64,000 bases of DNA from Moellerella wisconsensis ATCC 35017 (GTDB lineage: Bacteria > Pseudomonadota > Gammaproteobacteria > Enterobacterales > Enterobacteriaceae), in contig NZ_LGAA01000003.1 in the NCBI RefSeq assembly GCF_001294465.1, positions 1 to 64,000 of the forward strand. The letters run 5' to 3'. Within the stretch, counting starts at the first letter, position 1. Every line of letters starts with the position of its first letter. Under the pieces are notes generated by a model, which saw only the letters and a list, made by a program, of their open reading frames with translations, ran no database searches and had not been told where the DNA came from. Both the position numbers and the translations under genes were made by a program. Positions 36,201-46,564 of this stretch are shown here, one piece after another.

Positions 36201-37124
36201 ATGAGCCTTCGAGATACATTACTTGCACTCTGTGTGGTCATTATTTGGGGCGTTAACTTTGTGGTAATCAAAGTCGGTGTGCATTCTCTGCCCCCATTAT
36301 TACTTGGCGCATTGCGTTTTTTGTTAGTCGCATTCCCCGCTATCTTTATTTTCAAACGGCCTAATATTGCATTTAAAGGGCTATTAATTTACGGCTTAAC
36401 CATCAGCTTCGCCCAATTTGCCTTTCTATTTTGTGCCATAAATGTGGGAATGCCCGCGGGTATTGCTTCCGTAGTACTGCAATCACAAGCCTTTTTCACT
36501 CTACTTTTAGGCACATTAATTTTACACGAGCCTTTGCAAAAAAATCATTTTATTGGCATGTTAATTGCCATTATTGGTTTAGTGATATTAGCCAAAGGTG
36601 CGACCTCCGGCAGCCCACACGATATCCCGTTACTCGGAATGATATTTACCCTTGTTGCTGGGCTTTCTTGGGCCTGTGGAAACATTGTTAACCGTGCCAT
36701 TATGCAAAAAAGCGATAAAGAACCGTGCAGTATGATGTCACTAATTAGTTGGGGTGCGCTGATCCCGATTATTCCCTTTATGCTAAGTTCATGGCTTTTT
36801 GAAGGTCCAGAAGCCATAAAACAAGGGTTGATTTCCTTAGATGGACAAACTTTTGGCGCTATTATTTATCTTGCCTATTTGGCAACATTTGTTGGTTATG
36901 GTTTATGGGGGACCTTACTTGGCCGCTATGAAACTTGGAAAGTCGCCCCCTTCGCCTTGTTAGTACCATTATTTGGACTAAGCAGCAGCGCGATATTGCT
37001 TAACGAGACGATTAATTTAATCCAGTTCACGGGGCTAGGCTGTATTATGCTGGGGCTCATTGTCACATTATTTGCCCCGCGACTGCGCCAAGCATGGCGA
37101 GAATGGAAGCAAAACAAAAAATAG
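36201..37124 (+). CDS. eamA: O-acetylserine/cysteine exporter EamA (DMT superfamily)
   Basis: EamA exports cysteine-pathway metabolites across the inner membrane. The 307-residue protein has ten hydrophobic helices in two EamA repeats, and specifically resembles E. coli EamA (YdeD): WGVNFVVIKVGVHSLPPLLLGALRFLLVAFPAIF, YGLTISFAQFAFLFCAINVGMPAG, and VGYGLWGTLLGRYETWKVAPFALLVPLFGL. It lies here between frd and efp, not its E. coli position, so it may be a relocation or an orthologue of a close paralogue. Confidence 0.85.
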   Translation: MSLRDTLLALCVVIIWGVNFVVIKVGVHSLPPLLLGALRFLLVAFPAIFIFKRPNIAFKGLLIYGLTISFAQFAFLFCAINVGMPAGIASVVLQSQAFFTLLLGTLILHEPLQKNHFIGMLIAIIGLVILAKGATSGSPHDIPLLGMIFTLVAGLSWACGNIVNRAIMQKSDKEPCSMMSLISWGALIPIIPFMLSSWLFEGPEAIKQGLISLDGQTFGAIIYLAYLATFVGYGLWGTLLGRYETWKVAPFALLVPLFGLSSSAILLNETINLIQFTGLGCIMLGLIVTLFAPRLRQAWREWKQNKK

Positions 37125-37324
37125 TCATTTATCTGATTAATCTACAGATCTGCGGCTATAATTAATCCGTAATACGCGCTAGAATCAAATCCACTTTTGA
37201 TAGATGGCTCACGGCATATACCCACCACTAAAAAGGTGTCAGATATGGATATAATCACTGCCTATCATTAATGAATTACCGCCTTCGATAATTTTATCGC
37301 TGAGCTTATTTGCAGGAGTTTTTT

Positions 37325-37522
37325 ATGTTTGGTTCTCTAGGAAATGCGGCTAGATATCTTGGTCAAGCAGCAAAAATGATGATTGGTATGCCAGATTATG
37401 ATAACTATGTCGCACATATGAAGGTCACTCATCCGGAACAAACACCGATGACCTACGAAGAATTTTTCAAAGAACGACAAGAAGCTCGCTATGGCAATAG
37501 CGGCGGGCCGAAATGTTGCTAG
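37325..37522 (+). CDS. YbdD/YjiX family small protein (orphan)
   Basis: A 65-residue protein with CAGGAG before the ATG at 37325. It matches E. coli YbdD almost residue for residue ([57 protein letters not shown], ending in a Cys-Cys pair). In other bacteria YbdD-type proteins are encoded immediately after a CstA/BtsT peptide or pyruvate transporter. Here there is none: eamA is upstream and efp is convergent. The molecular role is not established. Confidence 0.88.
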   Translation: MFGSLGNAARYLGQAAKMMIGMPDYDNYVAHMKVTHPEQTPMTYEEFFKERQEARYGNSGGPKCC

Positions 37523-37607
37523 TTAACCGCTAGTCTCTTCGCGCCATAACAGCTGAAATAATGATAAAAAGAAATAATCGATAAAAATAACCCATGATAA
37601 TAATAAG

Positions 37608-37645
37608 AAAGCCGCTAACATTTATATAATGACAGCGGCTTTTTC
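37608..37645. terminator. Terminator between ybdD-like gene and efp
   Basis: A 9-bp stem (AAAGCCGCT at 37608-37616 with AGCGGCTTT at 37634-37642) is followed by Ts on the plus strand, and has a T-rich flank on the minus strand, so it can serve both convergent genes. Confidence 0.85.
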
Positions 37646-37667
37646 AATACAGCGAAATCAGCAATAA

Positions 37668-38234
37668 TTATTTTACGCGAGAAACATATTCGCCTGAACG
37701 CGTATCCACTTTAATGACTTCACCGATCTGTACGAACAGAGGAACTTTAACTACTGCTCCTGTGCTTAAGGTCGCGGGTTTACCGCCAGTTCCGGCAGTA
37801 TCACCTTTCAGACCTGGATCAGTCTCAACAATCTCCAGCTCTACAAAGTTAGGTGGAGTCACAGCAATAGGACGGCCATCCCATAAAGTCAGTACACATT
37901 CAGCTTGATCGATCAGCCATTTCTCGCTATCACCAACTGCTTTAGCATCTGCCGCTAACTGTTCGAAAGTTTCGTTATTCATGAAATGCCAAAACTCACC
38001 GTCGTTGTACAGGTAAGTCAAGTTCATATCCATAACATCAGCACCTTCAACAGAATCTGTTGATTTGAAGGTTTTTTCTAACAGTTTGTTAGAAATCAAT
38101 TTACGGAGACGAACACGAGCAAACGCCTGACCTTTACCAGGTTTAACGAATTCACTTTCAAGAATTGCACAAGGCTCACCATCTAACATGATTTTAAGAC
38201 CTGAGCGGAATTCATTGGTACTATAAGTAGCCAT
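37668..38234 (-). CDS. efp: Translation elongation factor P
   Basis: EF-P enters stalled ribosomes and restores peptide bond formation at polyproline runs. Its 188 residues match E. coli. The modification loop VKPGKGQAF places Lys34 where EpmA attaches beta-lysine, and the ending [15 protein letters not shown] is conserved. epmB is divergent 42 bases away and epmA lies 6 kb upstream, so the whole modification set is clustered. Confidence 0.98.
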   Translation of the reverse strand: MATYSTNEFRSGLKIMLDGEPCAILESEFVKPGKGQAFARVRLRKLISNKLLEKTFKSTDSVEGADVMDMNLTYLYNDGEFWHFMNNETFEQLAADAKAVGDSEKWLIDQAECVLTLWDGRPIAVTPPNFVELEIVETDPGLKGDTAGTGGKPATLSTGAVVKVPLFVQIGEVIKVDTRSGEYVSRVK

Positions 38235-38276
38235 GGAGATCCTCTAAATTTTACACTAATAATGGCATAGCCAAAA

Positions 38277-39305
38277 ATGGTCGATATTATAACCCCAAAT
38301 ACCCCTGCCAGAGAAGTCTGGCTACAACAACTTTCCGAAGCGGTCACTAATCCTGACGAATTACTGCAATTGCTGGGACTTGAAAACCATCAAGCACTCT
38401 TAGATGGCCATGGCGCACGCAAGTTATTTCCATTGCGTGTTCCCCGACCATTTATTTCTCGAATGAAATATGCTGATCCCAAAGACCCATTACTCTTGCA
38501 AGTACTCACAGCGAAAGAGGAATTTGAACTCTATCCCGGTTTTTCCGTTGATCCCTTGGAAGAACAAGATAACCAAATTCCCGGTTTACTGCATAAATAT
38601 TACAATCGCGCACTGATGCTGGTGAAAGGTGGTTGTGCGGTGAACTGTCGCTACTGCTTCCGCCGGCATTTCCCTTATGATGACAACAAAGGGAATAAAA
38701 ATAATTGGTTGATCGCGCTGGATTATATAAAAAACCACACTGAACTCAATGAAATCATTTTTTCTGGTGGTGATCCGCTAATGGCGAAAGATCATGAGCT
38801 GGATTGGTTGATCACTCAGCTTGAAGCGATCCCACATATTCAACGCTTACGTATTCACTCTCGCTTGCCTGTAGTTATCCCGAAACGAATCACTCAAGCA
38901 CTCTGCCAACGCTTAGCACAATCGTCGTTACAAACAATTTTAGTCACCCATATCAACCACGCCAACGAAATCGATGATGATTTTTGTCATGCTATGAGCC
39001 AATTAAAACAGGCAAAAGTGACATTACTCAATCAAAGCGTTTTATTGCGCGGTGTTAATGATAATGCGGAATGTTTAGCCGAATTAAGTAATCGACTCTT
39101 TGATGCCGGAATTTTACCCTACTATCTGCATGTGCTGGATAAAGTACAGGGCGCACATCACTTTTTGGTTAGTGACAGCGAAGCACAATTAATAATGCAT
39201 CAGCTACTGGGAAAAGTATCCGGCTATTTAGTGCCGAAACTAGCCAGAGAAATTGGTGGTGAAGCGAGTAAGACACTACTTAATCTGAATTTGAAGCAGC
39301 AATAA
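38277..39305 (+). CDS. epmB: EF-P lysine 2,3-aminomutase
   Basis: EpmB is a radical SAM/PLP enzyme that turns (S)-alpha-lysine into (R)-beta-lysine for EpmA. Its 342 residues match E. coli length. The radical SAM motif is Cys120-x3-Cys124-x2-Cys127 (CAVNCRYCFRRHF); the Gly-rich SAM segment IIFSGGDPL and the PLP-lysine region near HVLDKVQGAHHF follow. It shares the short gap with divergent efp. Confidence 0.97.
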   Translation: MVDIITPNTPAREVWLQQLSEAVTNPDELLQLLGLENHQALLDGHGARKLFPLRVPRPFISRMKYADPKDPLLLQVLTAKEEFELYPGFSVDPLEEQDNQIPGLLHKYYNRALMLVKGGCAVNCRYCFRRHFPYDDNKGNKNNWLIALDYIKNHTELNEIIFSGGDPLMAKDHELDWLITQLEAIPHIQRLRIHSRLPVVIPKRITQALCQRLAQSSLQTILVTHINHANEIDDDFCHAMSQLKQAKVTLLNQSVLLRGVNDNAECLAELSNRLFDAGILPYYLHVLDKVQGAHHFLVSDSEAQLIMHQLLGKVSGYLVPKLAREIGGEASKTLLNLNLKQQ

Positions 39306-39314
39306 TTAAAAAAA

Positions 39315-39346
39315 ACGCCCGAGAATATAAACATATTATCGGGCGT
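39315..39346. terminator. Terminator between epmB and yjeI
   Basis: An 8-bp stem (ACGCCCGA at 39315-39322 with TCGGGCGT at 39339-39346) lies between these convergent genes. The A-run before it acts as a T-run for minus-strand transcription of the yjeI gene. Confidence 0.8.
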
Positions 39347-39357
39347 CAATTATCTGC

Positions 39358-39702
39358 TTATGGACATTTATAAACCTGTCCAATCATTTTACTGTCCACC
39401 GGGACAAAGCTAGACAGTAGAGTTTCACTTGGGCTAGTCGCACCAAAAATAACATTACCACCCATTTGAGCCGCGTTATTACGCAGACTATTGGCGGCTC
39501 CGCGCATCGAGCTAGAATCATTATTAACGCCGCTTAGCCAGTTGCTTTGTGTACCAGTGACCTGACCTAATAATTGACAATCACTGCCAGGTTGATTATC
39601 CACAAAACGAACCTGTGAGCCTGCCGTCGTCAGGTTATTTGTGGTGGTACAGCCTGCCAACAGTAACAAAGCAGCACTACCAAGCAATACTTTAATTCGC
39701 AT
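39358..39702 (-). CDS. yjeI: DUF4156 lipoprotein YjeI
   Basis: A 114-residue lipoprotein. The signal peptide MRIKVLLGSAALLLLAGC ends in a lipobox, so Cys18 is the likely acylated residue. The body matches E. coli YjeI (VRFVDNQPGSDCQLLGQVTGTQSNWLSG, SMRGAANSLRNNAAQMGGNVIFG, SSFVPVDSKMIGQVYKCP), a DUF4156 protein. It sits between epmB and groEL, as in E. coli. Function unknown. Confidence 0.92.
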   Translation of the reverse strand: MRIKVLLGSAALLLLAGCTTTNNLTTAGSQVRFVDNQPGSDCQLLGQVTGTQSNWLSGVNNDSSSMRGAANSLRNNAAQMGGNVIFGATSPSETLLSSFVPVDSKMIGQVYKCP

Positions 39703-40239
39703 GTTCTTCCTCGTTTATCATTGAGTGTTTTGCAACTAGTTTCATGTCTTACCTGACCGAGTGAAACGTCCATCTCAATACCCGTATTATTTTGATCAGC
39801 CTCGGCCTGCGAAATTTGCTTGCGCTATACAATAGGTCACCGTAGGTGACTATAAAACAATAGTTCTATCAATAACGCCTTATAGCACAATGATACGCTT
39901 TTGTTGAGCTTACACTTTTGCGCTCAAATATGCTAAGTGATTATAACTGCTTCAATAAAACCAAATAATCAGCGGAAATAATATTATAGCTAAAATATAC
40001 TGGGTATAGATCAAAAAATACCATCTGCTGGCTGAGTTTATCATAATTTTTATACAACGCTCGAACCTGATTATCGCACATATCTCAAATCAGATAATCC
40101 CACAAAAAATACTTCTCGTCGTACATAAAAAAATCCCCTTGATATCTAAGAAGGTTAATTCCTAAACATCAAGGGGATAGCAGATCTAGACGGATACGCT
40201 AATTATATTTTAATCGGCGTATCAATGTCGCCTATTGGC
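39703..40239. other. yjeI-groEL intergenic region
   Basis: About 540 bases holding the groEL terminator at its right end (listed separately) and the yjeI promoter at its left. A compact dyad GTCACC-GTA-GGTGAC lies at about 39836-39850; its role is unknown. No gene was seen. Confidence 0.5.
40124..40178 (-). terminator. Terminator after groEL
   Basis: A perfect 11-bp stem (ATCCCCTTGAT at 40133-40143 with its complement at 40168-40178) is followed on the minus strand by a run of Ts (complement of the A-run at 40126-40133). It ends the groES-groEL transcript. Confidence 0.9.
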
Positions 40240-41895
<1,656 letters not shown>

Positions 41896-41942
41896 TTAAA
41901 TTCTTTTTCGTTCGTTAGAAGTCAGAATATCTCAGCAAGAAA

Positions 41943-42347
<405 letters not shown>

Positions 42348-42395
42348 GGGGAGACGAAAAAATTTTTATTTTCTATCTCCCATTTGCAGCACTAA

Positions 42396-42926
42396 CTAGC
42401 GTTTTGGATGATCTTCTTTTTCATCATTCGACGATTTTTGATGATCTTCAACCGTATAAGTACGGTCATCCTGTTTATGCTGAAACTCGCCTTCAAACGT
42501 ATTGCCTTGGTGATTATCCGGTTTTACAAAATTACCGAAACCACTCTGTTGCCCCGGCTGTCCTGGCCGATAAAACTTAATATGCGGCATCAGACGCATA
42601 ACCATTAATTTTTGTACCGGGGGAAGTAACAATAAAAGGCCTAAAAAATCGGTAAAAAAGCCAGGAATGATGAGTAAAATTCCGGCCAGAACCAAGGCTA
42701 CGCTTTTAATCATTTCTTCAGCGGGGCTTTCTCCCGCAGCAATTTTCTGTTGGATTAAACCAATATTTTTAGTGCCCTGATTTTTAACTAATGAAATACC
42801 TAAGCAAGAGGTTAACACAACAAGGATAAGTGTCATCAGTACACCAATTTCTGATGCAACGTGGACAAATATCACTGATTCAATGTACACAAGCAAACAT
42901 ATCAGTATAAGGGGTATCCAGCGCAC
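42396..42926 (-). CDS. fxsA: FxsA family membrane protein
   Basis: FxsA is a small inner-membrane protein; overproduction in E. coli relieves F-plasmid exclusion of phage T7. The 176-residue protein (E. coli 158) starts MRWIPLILICLLVYIESVIFVHVASEIGVLMTLILVVLTSCLGISLVK, followed by a third helix around 80-105 (LVLAGILLIIPGFFTDFLGLLLLLPPVQ, the family core). The hydrophilic C-terminal tail (FQHKQDDRTYTVEDHQ) is slightly longer than in E. coli. It is upstream of groES on the same strand, with the groE promoter in between. YjeH, which separates fxsA from aspA in E. coli, is missing. Confidence 0.92.
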   Translation of the reverse strand: MRWIPLILICLLVYIESVIFVHVASEIGVLMTLILVVLTSCLGISLVKNQGTKNIGLIQQKIAAGESPAEEMIKSVALVLAGILLIIPGFFTDFLGLLLLLPPVQKLMVMRLMPHIKFYRPGQPGQQSGFGNFVKPDNHQGNTFEGEFQHKQDDRTYTVEDHQKSSNDEKEDHPKR

Positions 42927-43324
42927 ATGTTCTCCTTAATATATCAATAATAGGGGTAAAATTTAGCCTCTTGGAAAACCTTTGTGAACTGCCTCTAAGA
43001 GACGACTGACTGTATTCGCTTTTAAATAATAGATAGACATAATAATGGGGGCACTATAATGATTTTCAACCGATGAAATTTTCTAATAATCCCGATTCAT
43101 CCGTGAGAATGATCACATATTTTGCAATCTGTTTCATAAATAAAACTATATAGTGATCTAGATTCAAGGTAATTATCTGCCAGCAGCATATGATCATGTC
43201 AAAGAGTCAGTGCTAAGCATTAATTTCTTTATATTTAGCTTCATGATAGTCAAATTTCATAGCAGATATTTTTTAAGCGCATAATCTGGCAGTAACAACT
43301 GTAATTCAATTTAAGAAGGTTCTC
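42927..43324. other. fxsA-aspA divergent intergenic region
   Basis: About 400 AT-rich bases holding promoters for both genes. The clearest element is a CRP-type site at 43102-43117 (separate entry). No gene or RNA was seen. A TAAGAAGGTT site gives the aspA ribosome-binding signal. Confidence 0.5.
43102..43117. promoter_or_regulatory. CRP-like binding site upstream of aspA
   Basis: CGTGA-GAATGA-TCACA has one perfect and one near-perfect CRP half-site with the correct 6-base spacer. It lies about 210 bases before aspA, a CRP-activated gene in E. coli; the distance implies a long leader or a role for fxsA. Confidence 0.65.
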
Positions 43325-44749
43325 ATGTCAAACAAAACTCGTATCGAAGAAGACTTATTAGGTAAAAGAGAAGTTCCAGCTGATGCCTACTATGGTGTTC
43401 ATACTCTGCGTGCGATTGAAAACTTTTATATCAGCGACCGTACCATAAATGATGTTCCAGAATTTATTCGCGGAATGGTTATGGTAAAAAAAGCGGCAGC
43501 TCTGGCTAATAAAGAACTTCATACTATACCTCGTCAGATAGCTGATACTATCGTTAAAGCTTGTGATGTTATTCTCGAAACAGGCAAACACATGGATCAG
43601 TTCCCTGTTGACGTATTCCAAGGTGGTGCGGGCACATCACTGAACATGAATACCAACGAAGTTCTGGCAAATATTGGTCTTGAATTAATGGGTCACCAAA
43701 AAGGTGAGTATGAGCATCTAAACCCAAATGACCATTTGAATAAGAGTCAATCTACCAACGATGCGTATCCTACCGGTTTCCGTATTGCGGTCTATAATTC
43801 TATTCTAAAACTGATCGAATCTGTTGATTACCTGAAAGCTGGATTTGAAAAGAAATCTGAAGAATATCAAGACATTCTTAAAATGGGTCGTACCCAATTA
43901 CAAGATGCAGTTCCTATGACTGTCGGTCAAGAATTCCGTGCTTTCGCTACGTTATTAAAAGAAGAAAGCAAAAATCTACAACGCAGCATTGAATTACTGC
44001 TAGAAGTTAACTTAGGCGCGACCGCTATTGGTACCGGCCTGAATGCCGCTCCTGGTTACCAAAAACTGGCCGTTGAAAAACTGGCTGAAGTGACGGGATT
44101 ACCTTGTTTACCGGCTGAAGATTTGATTGAAGCAACCTCTGACTGTGGTGCTTACATCACTGTTCACGCAGCATTAAAACGCCTCGCGGTGAAACTGTCT
44201 AAAATATGTAATGACTTACGTTTACTCTCTTCTGGTCCACGTGCCGGTATTAAAGAAATCAATCTGCCTGAATTACAGGCGGGTTCTTCCATTATGCCAG
44301 CCAAAGTTAATCCGGTGATCCCAGAAGTTGTTAACCAAGCATGTTTTAAAGTGATCGGTAACGATACCTGTGTCACAATGGCAGCTGAAGCGGGTCAGCT
44401 TCAACTTAACGTGATGGAACCTGCTATTGGTCAAGCAATGTTTGAATCAATCAACCTGCTAAGTAATGCCTGCCGTAACTTGGTTGAAAAATGTGTCAAT
44501 GGTATTACCGTGAACAAAGAAATCTGCGAAGGTTACGTGTTCAATTCTATCGGTATCGTGACTTATTTGAACCCATTCATCGGCCATCATAACGGCGATA
44601 TCGTCGGTAAAATTTGTGCTGAAACAGGTAAAAGCGTACGCGAAGTTGTTCTAGAACGCGGTTTATTAACCGAAGAACAATTAGATGATATTTTCTCGGT
44701 TGAAAACCTCAAACACCCAGCTTATAAAGCTAAACGTTTTGATGACTAA
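43325..44749 (+). CDS. aspA: Aspartate ammonia-lyase (aspartase)
   Basis: AspA splits L-aspartate into fumarate and ammonia, feeding fumarate to FrdABCD during anaerobic growth. Its 474 residues (E. coli 478) have the family signature [15 protein letters not shown] around residue 320 with the catalytic-loop Ser, [16 protein letters not shown] motif (here [12 protein letters not shown]), and [24 protein letters not shown] near the C-terminus. dcuA follows after about 140 bases with a terminator between, which in E. coli allows both shared and separate transcription. Confidence 0.98.
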   Translation: MSNKTRIEEDLLGKREVPADAYYGVHTLRAIENFYISDRTINDVPEFIRGMVMVKKAAALANKELHTIPRQIADTIVKACDVILETGKHMDQFPVDVFQGGAGTSLNMNTNEVLANIGLELMGHQKGEYEHLNPNDHLNKSQSTNDAYPTGFRIAVYNSILKLIESVDYLKAGFEKKSEEYQDILKMGRTQLQDAVPMTVGQEFRAFATLLKEESKNLQRSIELLLEVNLGATAIGTGLNAAPGYQKLAVEKLAEVTGLPCLPAEDLIEATSDCGAYITVHAALKRLAVKLSKICNDLRLLSSGPRAGIKEINLPELQAGSSIMPAKVNPVIPEVVNQACFKVIGNDTCVTMAAEAGQLQLNVMEPAIGQAMFESINLLSNACRNLVEKCVNGITVNKEICEGYVFNSIGIVTYLNPFIGHHNGDIVGKICAETGKSVREVVLERGLLTEEQLDDIFSVENLKHPAYKAKRFDD

Positions 44750-44784
44750 TTAATGCTAATAAGAATTACTGAGTATTAATAATT

Positions 44785-44822
44785 AAAGCACGTTTTTCCC
44801 AGTGAATAGCGTGCTTTTTTAA
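44785..44822 (+). terminator. Terminator between aspA and dcuA
   Basis: An 8-bp stem (AAAGCACG at 44785-44792 with CGTGCTTT at 44810-44817) is followed by a T run, 36 bases after aspA. Confidence 0.88.
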
Positions 44823-44891
44823 TTCTGTACTCAAACAAATAATTAACAGAATAGTTGCAAAATTTTAATTATCTCAAGGAGTAAATATACT

Positions 44892-46214
44892 ATGTTAGCC
44901 GTAGAATTTATTATTGTTCTGCTGGCCATTTTTATCGGGGCTCGGTTAGGAGGGATCGGCATTGGTTTTGCCGGTGGTCTAGGTGTTTTAGTGTTAGCGG
45001 CTATCGGCGTTAAACCTGGCACCATTCCTTTTGACGTTATCTCGATTATTATGGCTGTTATTGCTGCTATTTCTGCTATGCAGATAGCAGGTGGATTAGA
45101 TTATCTAGTTGATCAAACTGAAAAACTATTACGTCGTAATCCAAAGTACATCACTATTCTTGCCCCATTGGTCACATATTTACTCACGCTGTTCGCCGGT
45201 ACCGGTAATATTTCTCTTGCTACGCTGCCTGTTATCGCTGAAGTTGCCAAAGAACAAGGTGTTAAGCCTTGCCGTCCATTATCTACCGCGGTAGTTGCCG
45301 CGCAGATTGGTATCACCGCTTCGCCAATTTCTGCGGCGGTGGTGTATATGGCATCGGTAATGGAAAATCCATTGATGGTCGGCGCTGAAAATACCGTCAG
45401 CTATATTACTCTGCTGTCTATTTTACTGCCTTCTACCTTTATCGCGATTATGCTGATGTCGTTCATTGTTTCTTGGACATTCAACTCTAAACTTTCTGAT
45501 GACCCTGTGTATCTTAAACGCTTAGAAGAAGGTCTGGTTGAGTTACGTGGAACCCAAGTTAAAGAAATTCAGGCCGGAGCTAAATCGTCAGTATTGCTGT
45601 TTTTACTCGGTGTTATTGCAGTAGTTGCTTATGCAATTATTAATAGCCCAAGCGTCGGTTTAGTCACGACACCATTAATGAACACGACTAATGCTATCCT
45701 AATTATCATGCTGAGTGTGGCAACACTTATCACTATTTTATGTAAAGTAAAAACTGATGCCATCCTAAACTCAAGCACCTTTAAAGCAGGTATGAGTGCT
45801 TGTATCTGTATTCTTGGTGTAGCATGGCTGGGTGATACTTTTGTTCAGCACAACCTAGAATGGATTAAAGAAACGGCCGGCGACCTTATCCACGAACATT
45901 CATGGATGTTAGCGGTTATTTTCTTCTTCTGCTCTGCGTTACTGTACTCTCAAGCAGCAACTGCAAAGGCCCTGATGCCAATGGCATTAGCGCTGCATGT
46001 TAGTCCACTAACCGCCATCGCGTCTTTCTCTGCGGTTTCTGGTCTATTTATTCTGCCAACATATCCAACTTTAGTTGCCGCAGTACAAATGGATGATACC
46101 GGAACAACCCGGATCGGGCGTTTTGTCTTTAACCATCCGTTCTTTATTCCTGGTACCATCGGTGTAGTTTTAGCCGTTGCCTTCGGATTCTTATTCGGTG
46201 GAATGATCCTCTAG
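44892..46214 (+). CDS. dcuA: Anaerobic C4-dicarboxylate transporter DcuA
   Basis: DcuA exchanges aspartate, fumarate or malate for succinate across the inner membrane. The 440-residue protein (E. coli 433) is strongly hydrophobic, with about ten to twelve helices. Family motifs: GARLGGIGIGFAGGLGVLVLAAIGVKPGTIPFDVISIIM, FAGTGNISLATLPVIAEVAKEQGVKPCRPLST, and SQAATAKALMPMALAL. The seven extra residues lie around position 160 (MENPLMVGAENTVSYITLL). With aspA and frd it completes the aspartate-to-succinate respiration route. Confidence 0.97.
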   Translation: MLAVEFIIVLLAIFIGARLGGIGIGFAGGLGVLVLAAIGVKPGTIPFDVISIIMAVIAAISAMQIAGGLDYLVDQTEKLLRRNPKYITILAPLVTYLLTLFAGTGNISLATLPVIAEVAKEQGVKPCRPLSTAVVAAQIGITASPISAAVVYMASVMENPLMVGAENTVSYITLLSILLPSTFIAIMLMSFIVSWTFNSKLSDDPVYLKRLEEGLVELRGTQVKEIQAGAKSSVLLFLLGVIAVVAYAIINSPSVGLVTTPLMNTTNAILIIMLSVATLITILCKVKTDAILNSSTFKAGMSACICILGVAWLGDTFVQHNLEWIKETAGDLIHEHSWMLAVIFFFCSALLYSQAATAKALMPMALALHVSPLTAIASFSAVSGLFILPTYPTLVAAVQMDDTGTTRIGRFVFNHPFFIPGTIGVVLAVAFGFLFGGMIL

Positions 46215-46249
46215 GTTTAACCCTGCGGATCGGCTATAAAACTGCTATC

Positions 46250-46286
46250 AATGCCGTTCAATCACTATGAACGGCATTTTTTTTAA
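46250..46286 (+). terminator. Rho-independent terminator after dcuA
   Basis: A perfect 11-bp stem (AATGCCGTTCA at 46250-46260 with TGAACGGCATT at 46268-46278) and 7-base loop is followed by eight Ts. Confidence 0.95.
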
Positions 46287-46564
46287 TTTCTTGAGATCTA
46301 ACACCAACTATTTTTGCCTATGTTTATATCCAATCAGAATAATCACCGCAACACTCATAGGAATTCTTCCTCTTTGATTAAATAGGTATTTTACCTCATG
46401 CTGATGACTTCGCTTTCTGTTCGACATCAGTTATAGTTTAGCCGCGCTCAGTTAGCGCTAAACTGTAATAAATTGATGAATAATCCGCAGAGTTATTAAT
46501 CATATTTGGCTGTTTTTCTAAACTATTTTTTTTGAACTATTTTGAACTGTTTCCAGGGGATCCT

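Noticed and set aside
36201..37124. RhtA (threonine/homoserine exporter) as an alternative for the EamA gene
   Set aside because: The segment patterns NFVVIKVGVHSLPPL and GLWGTLLGRYETWKVAPF fit EamA/YdeD much better.
39836..39850. GTCACC-GTA-GGTGAC dyad as a possible operator or small hairpin
   Set aside because: It is short, with a three-base loop, and no family or target matches; left as an unassigned curiosity in the yjeI-groEL gap.
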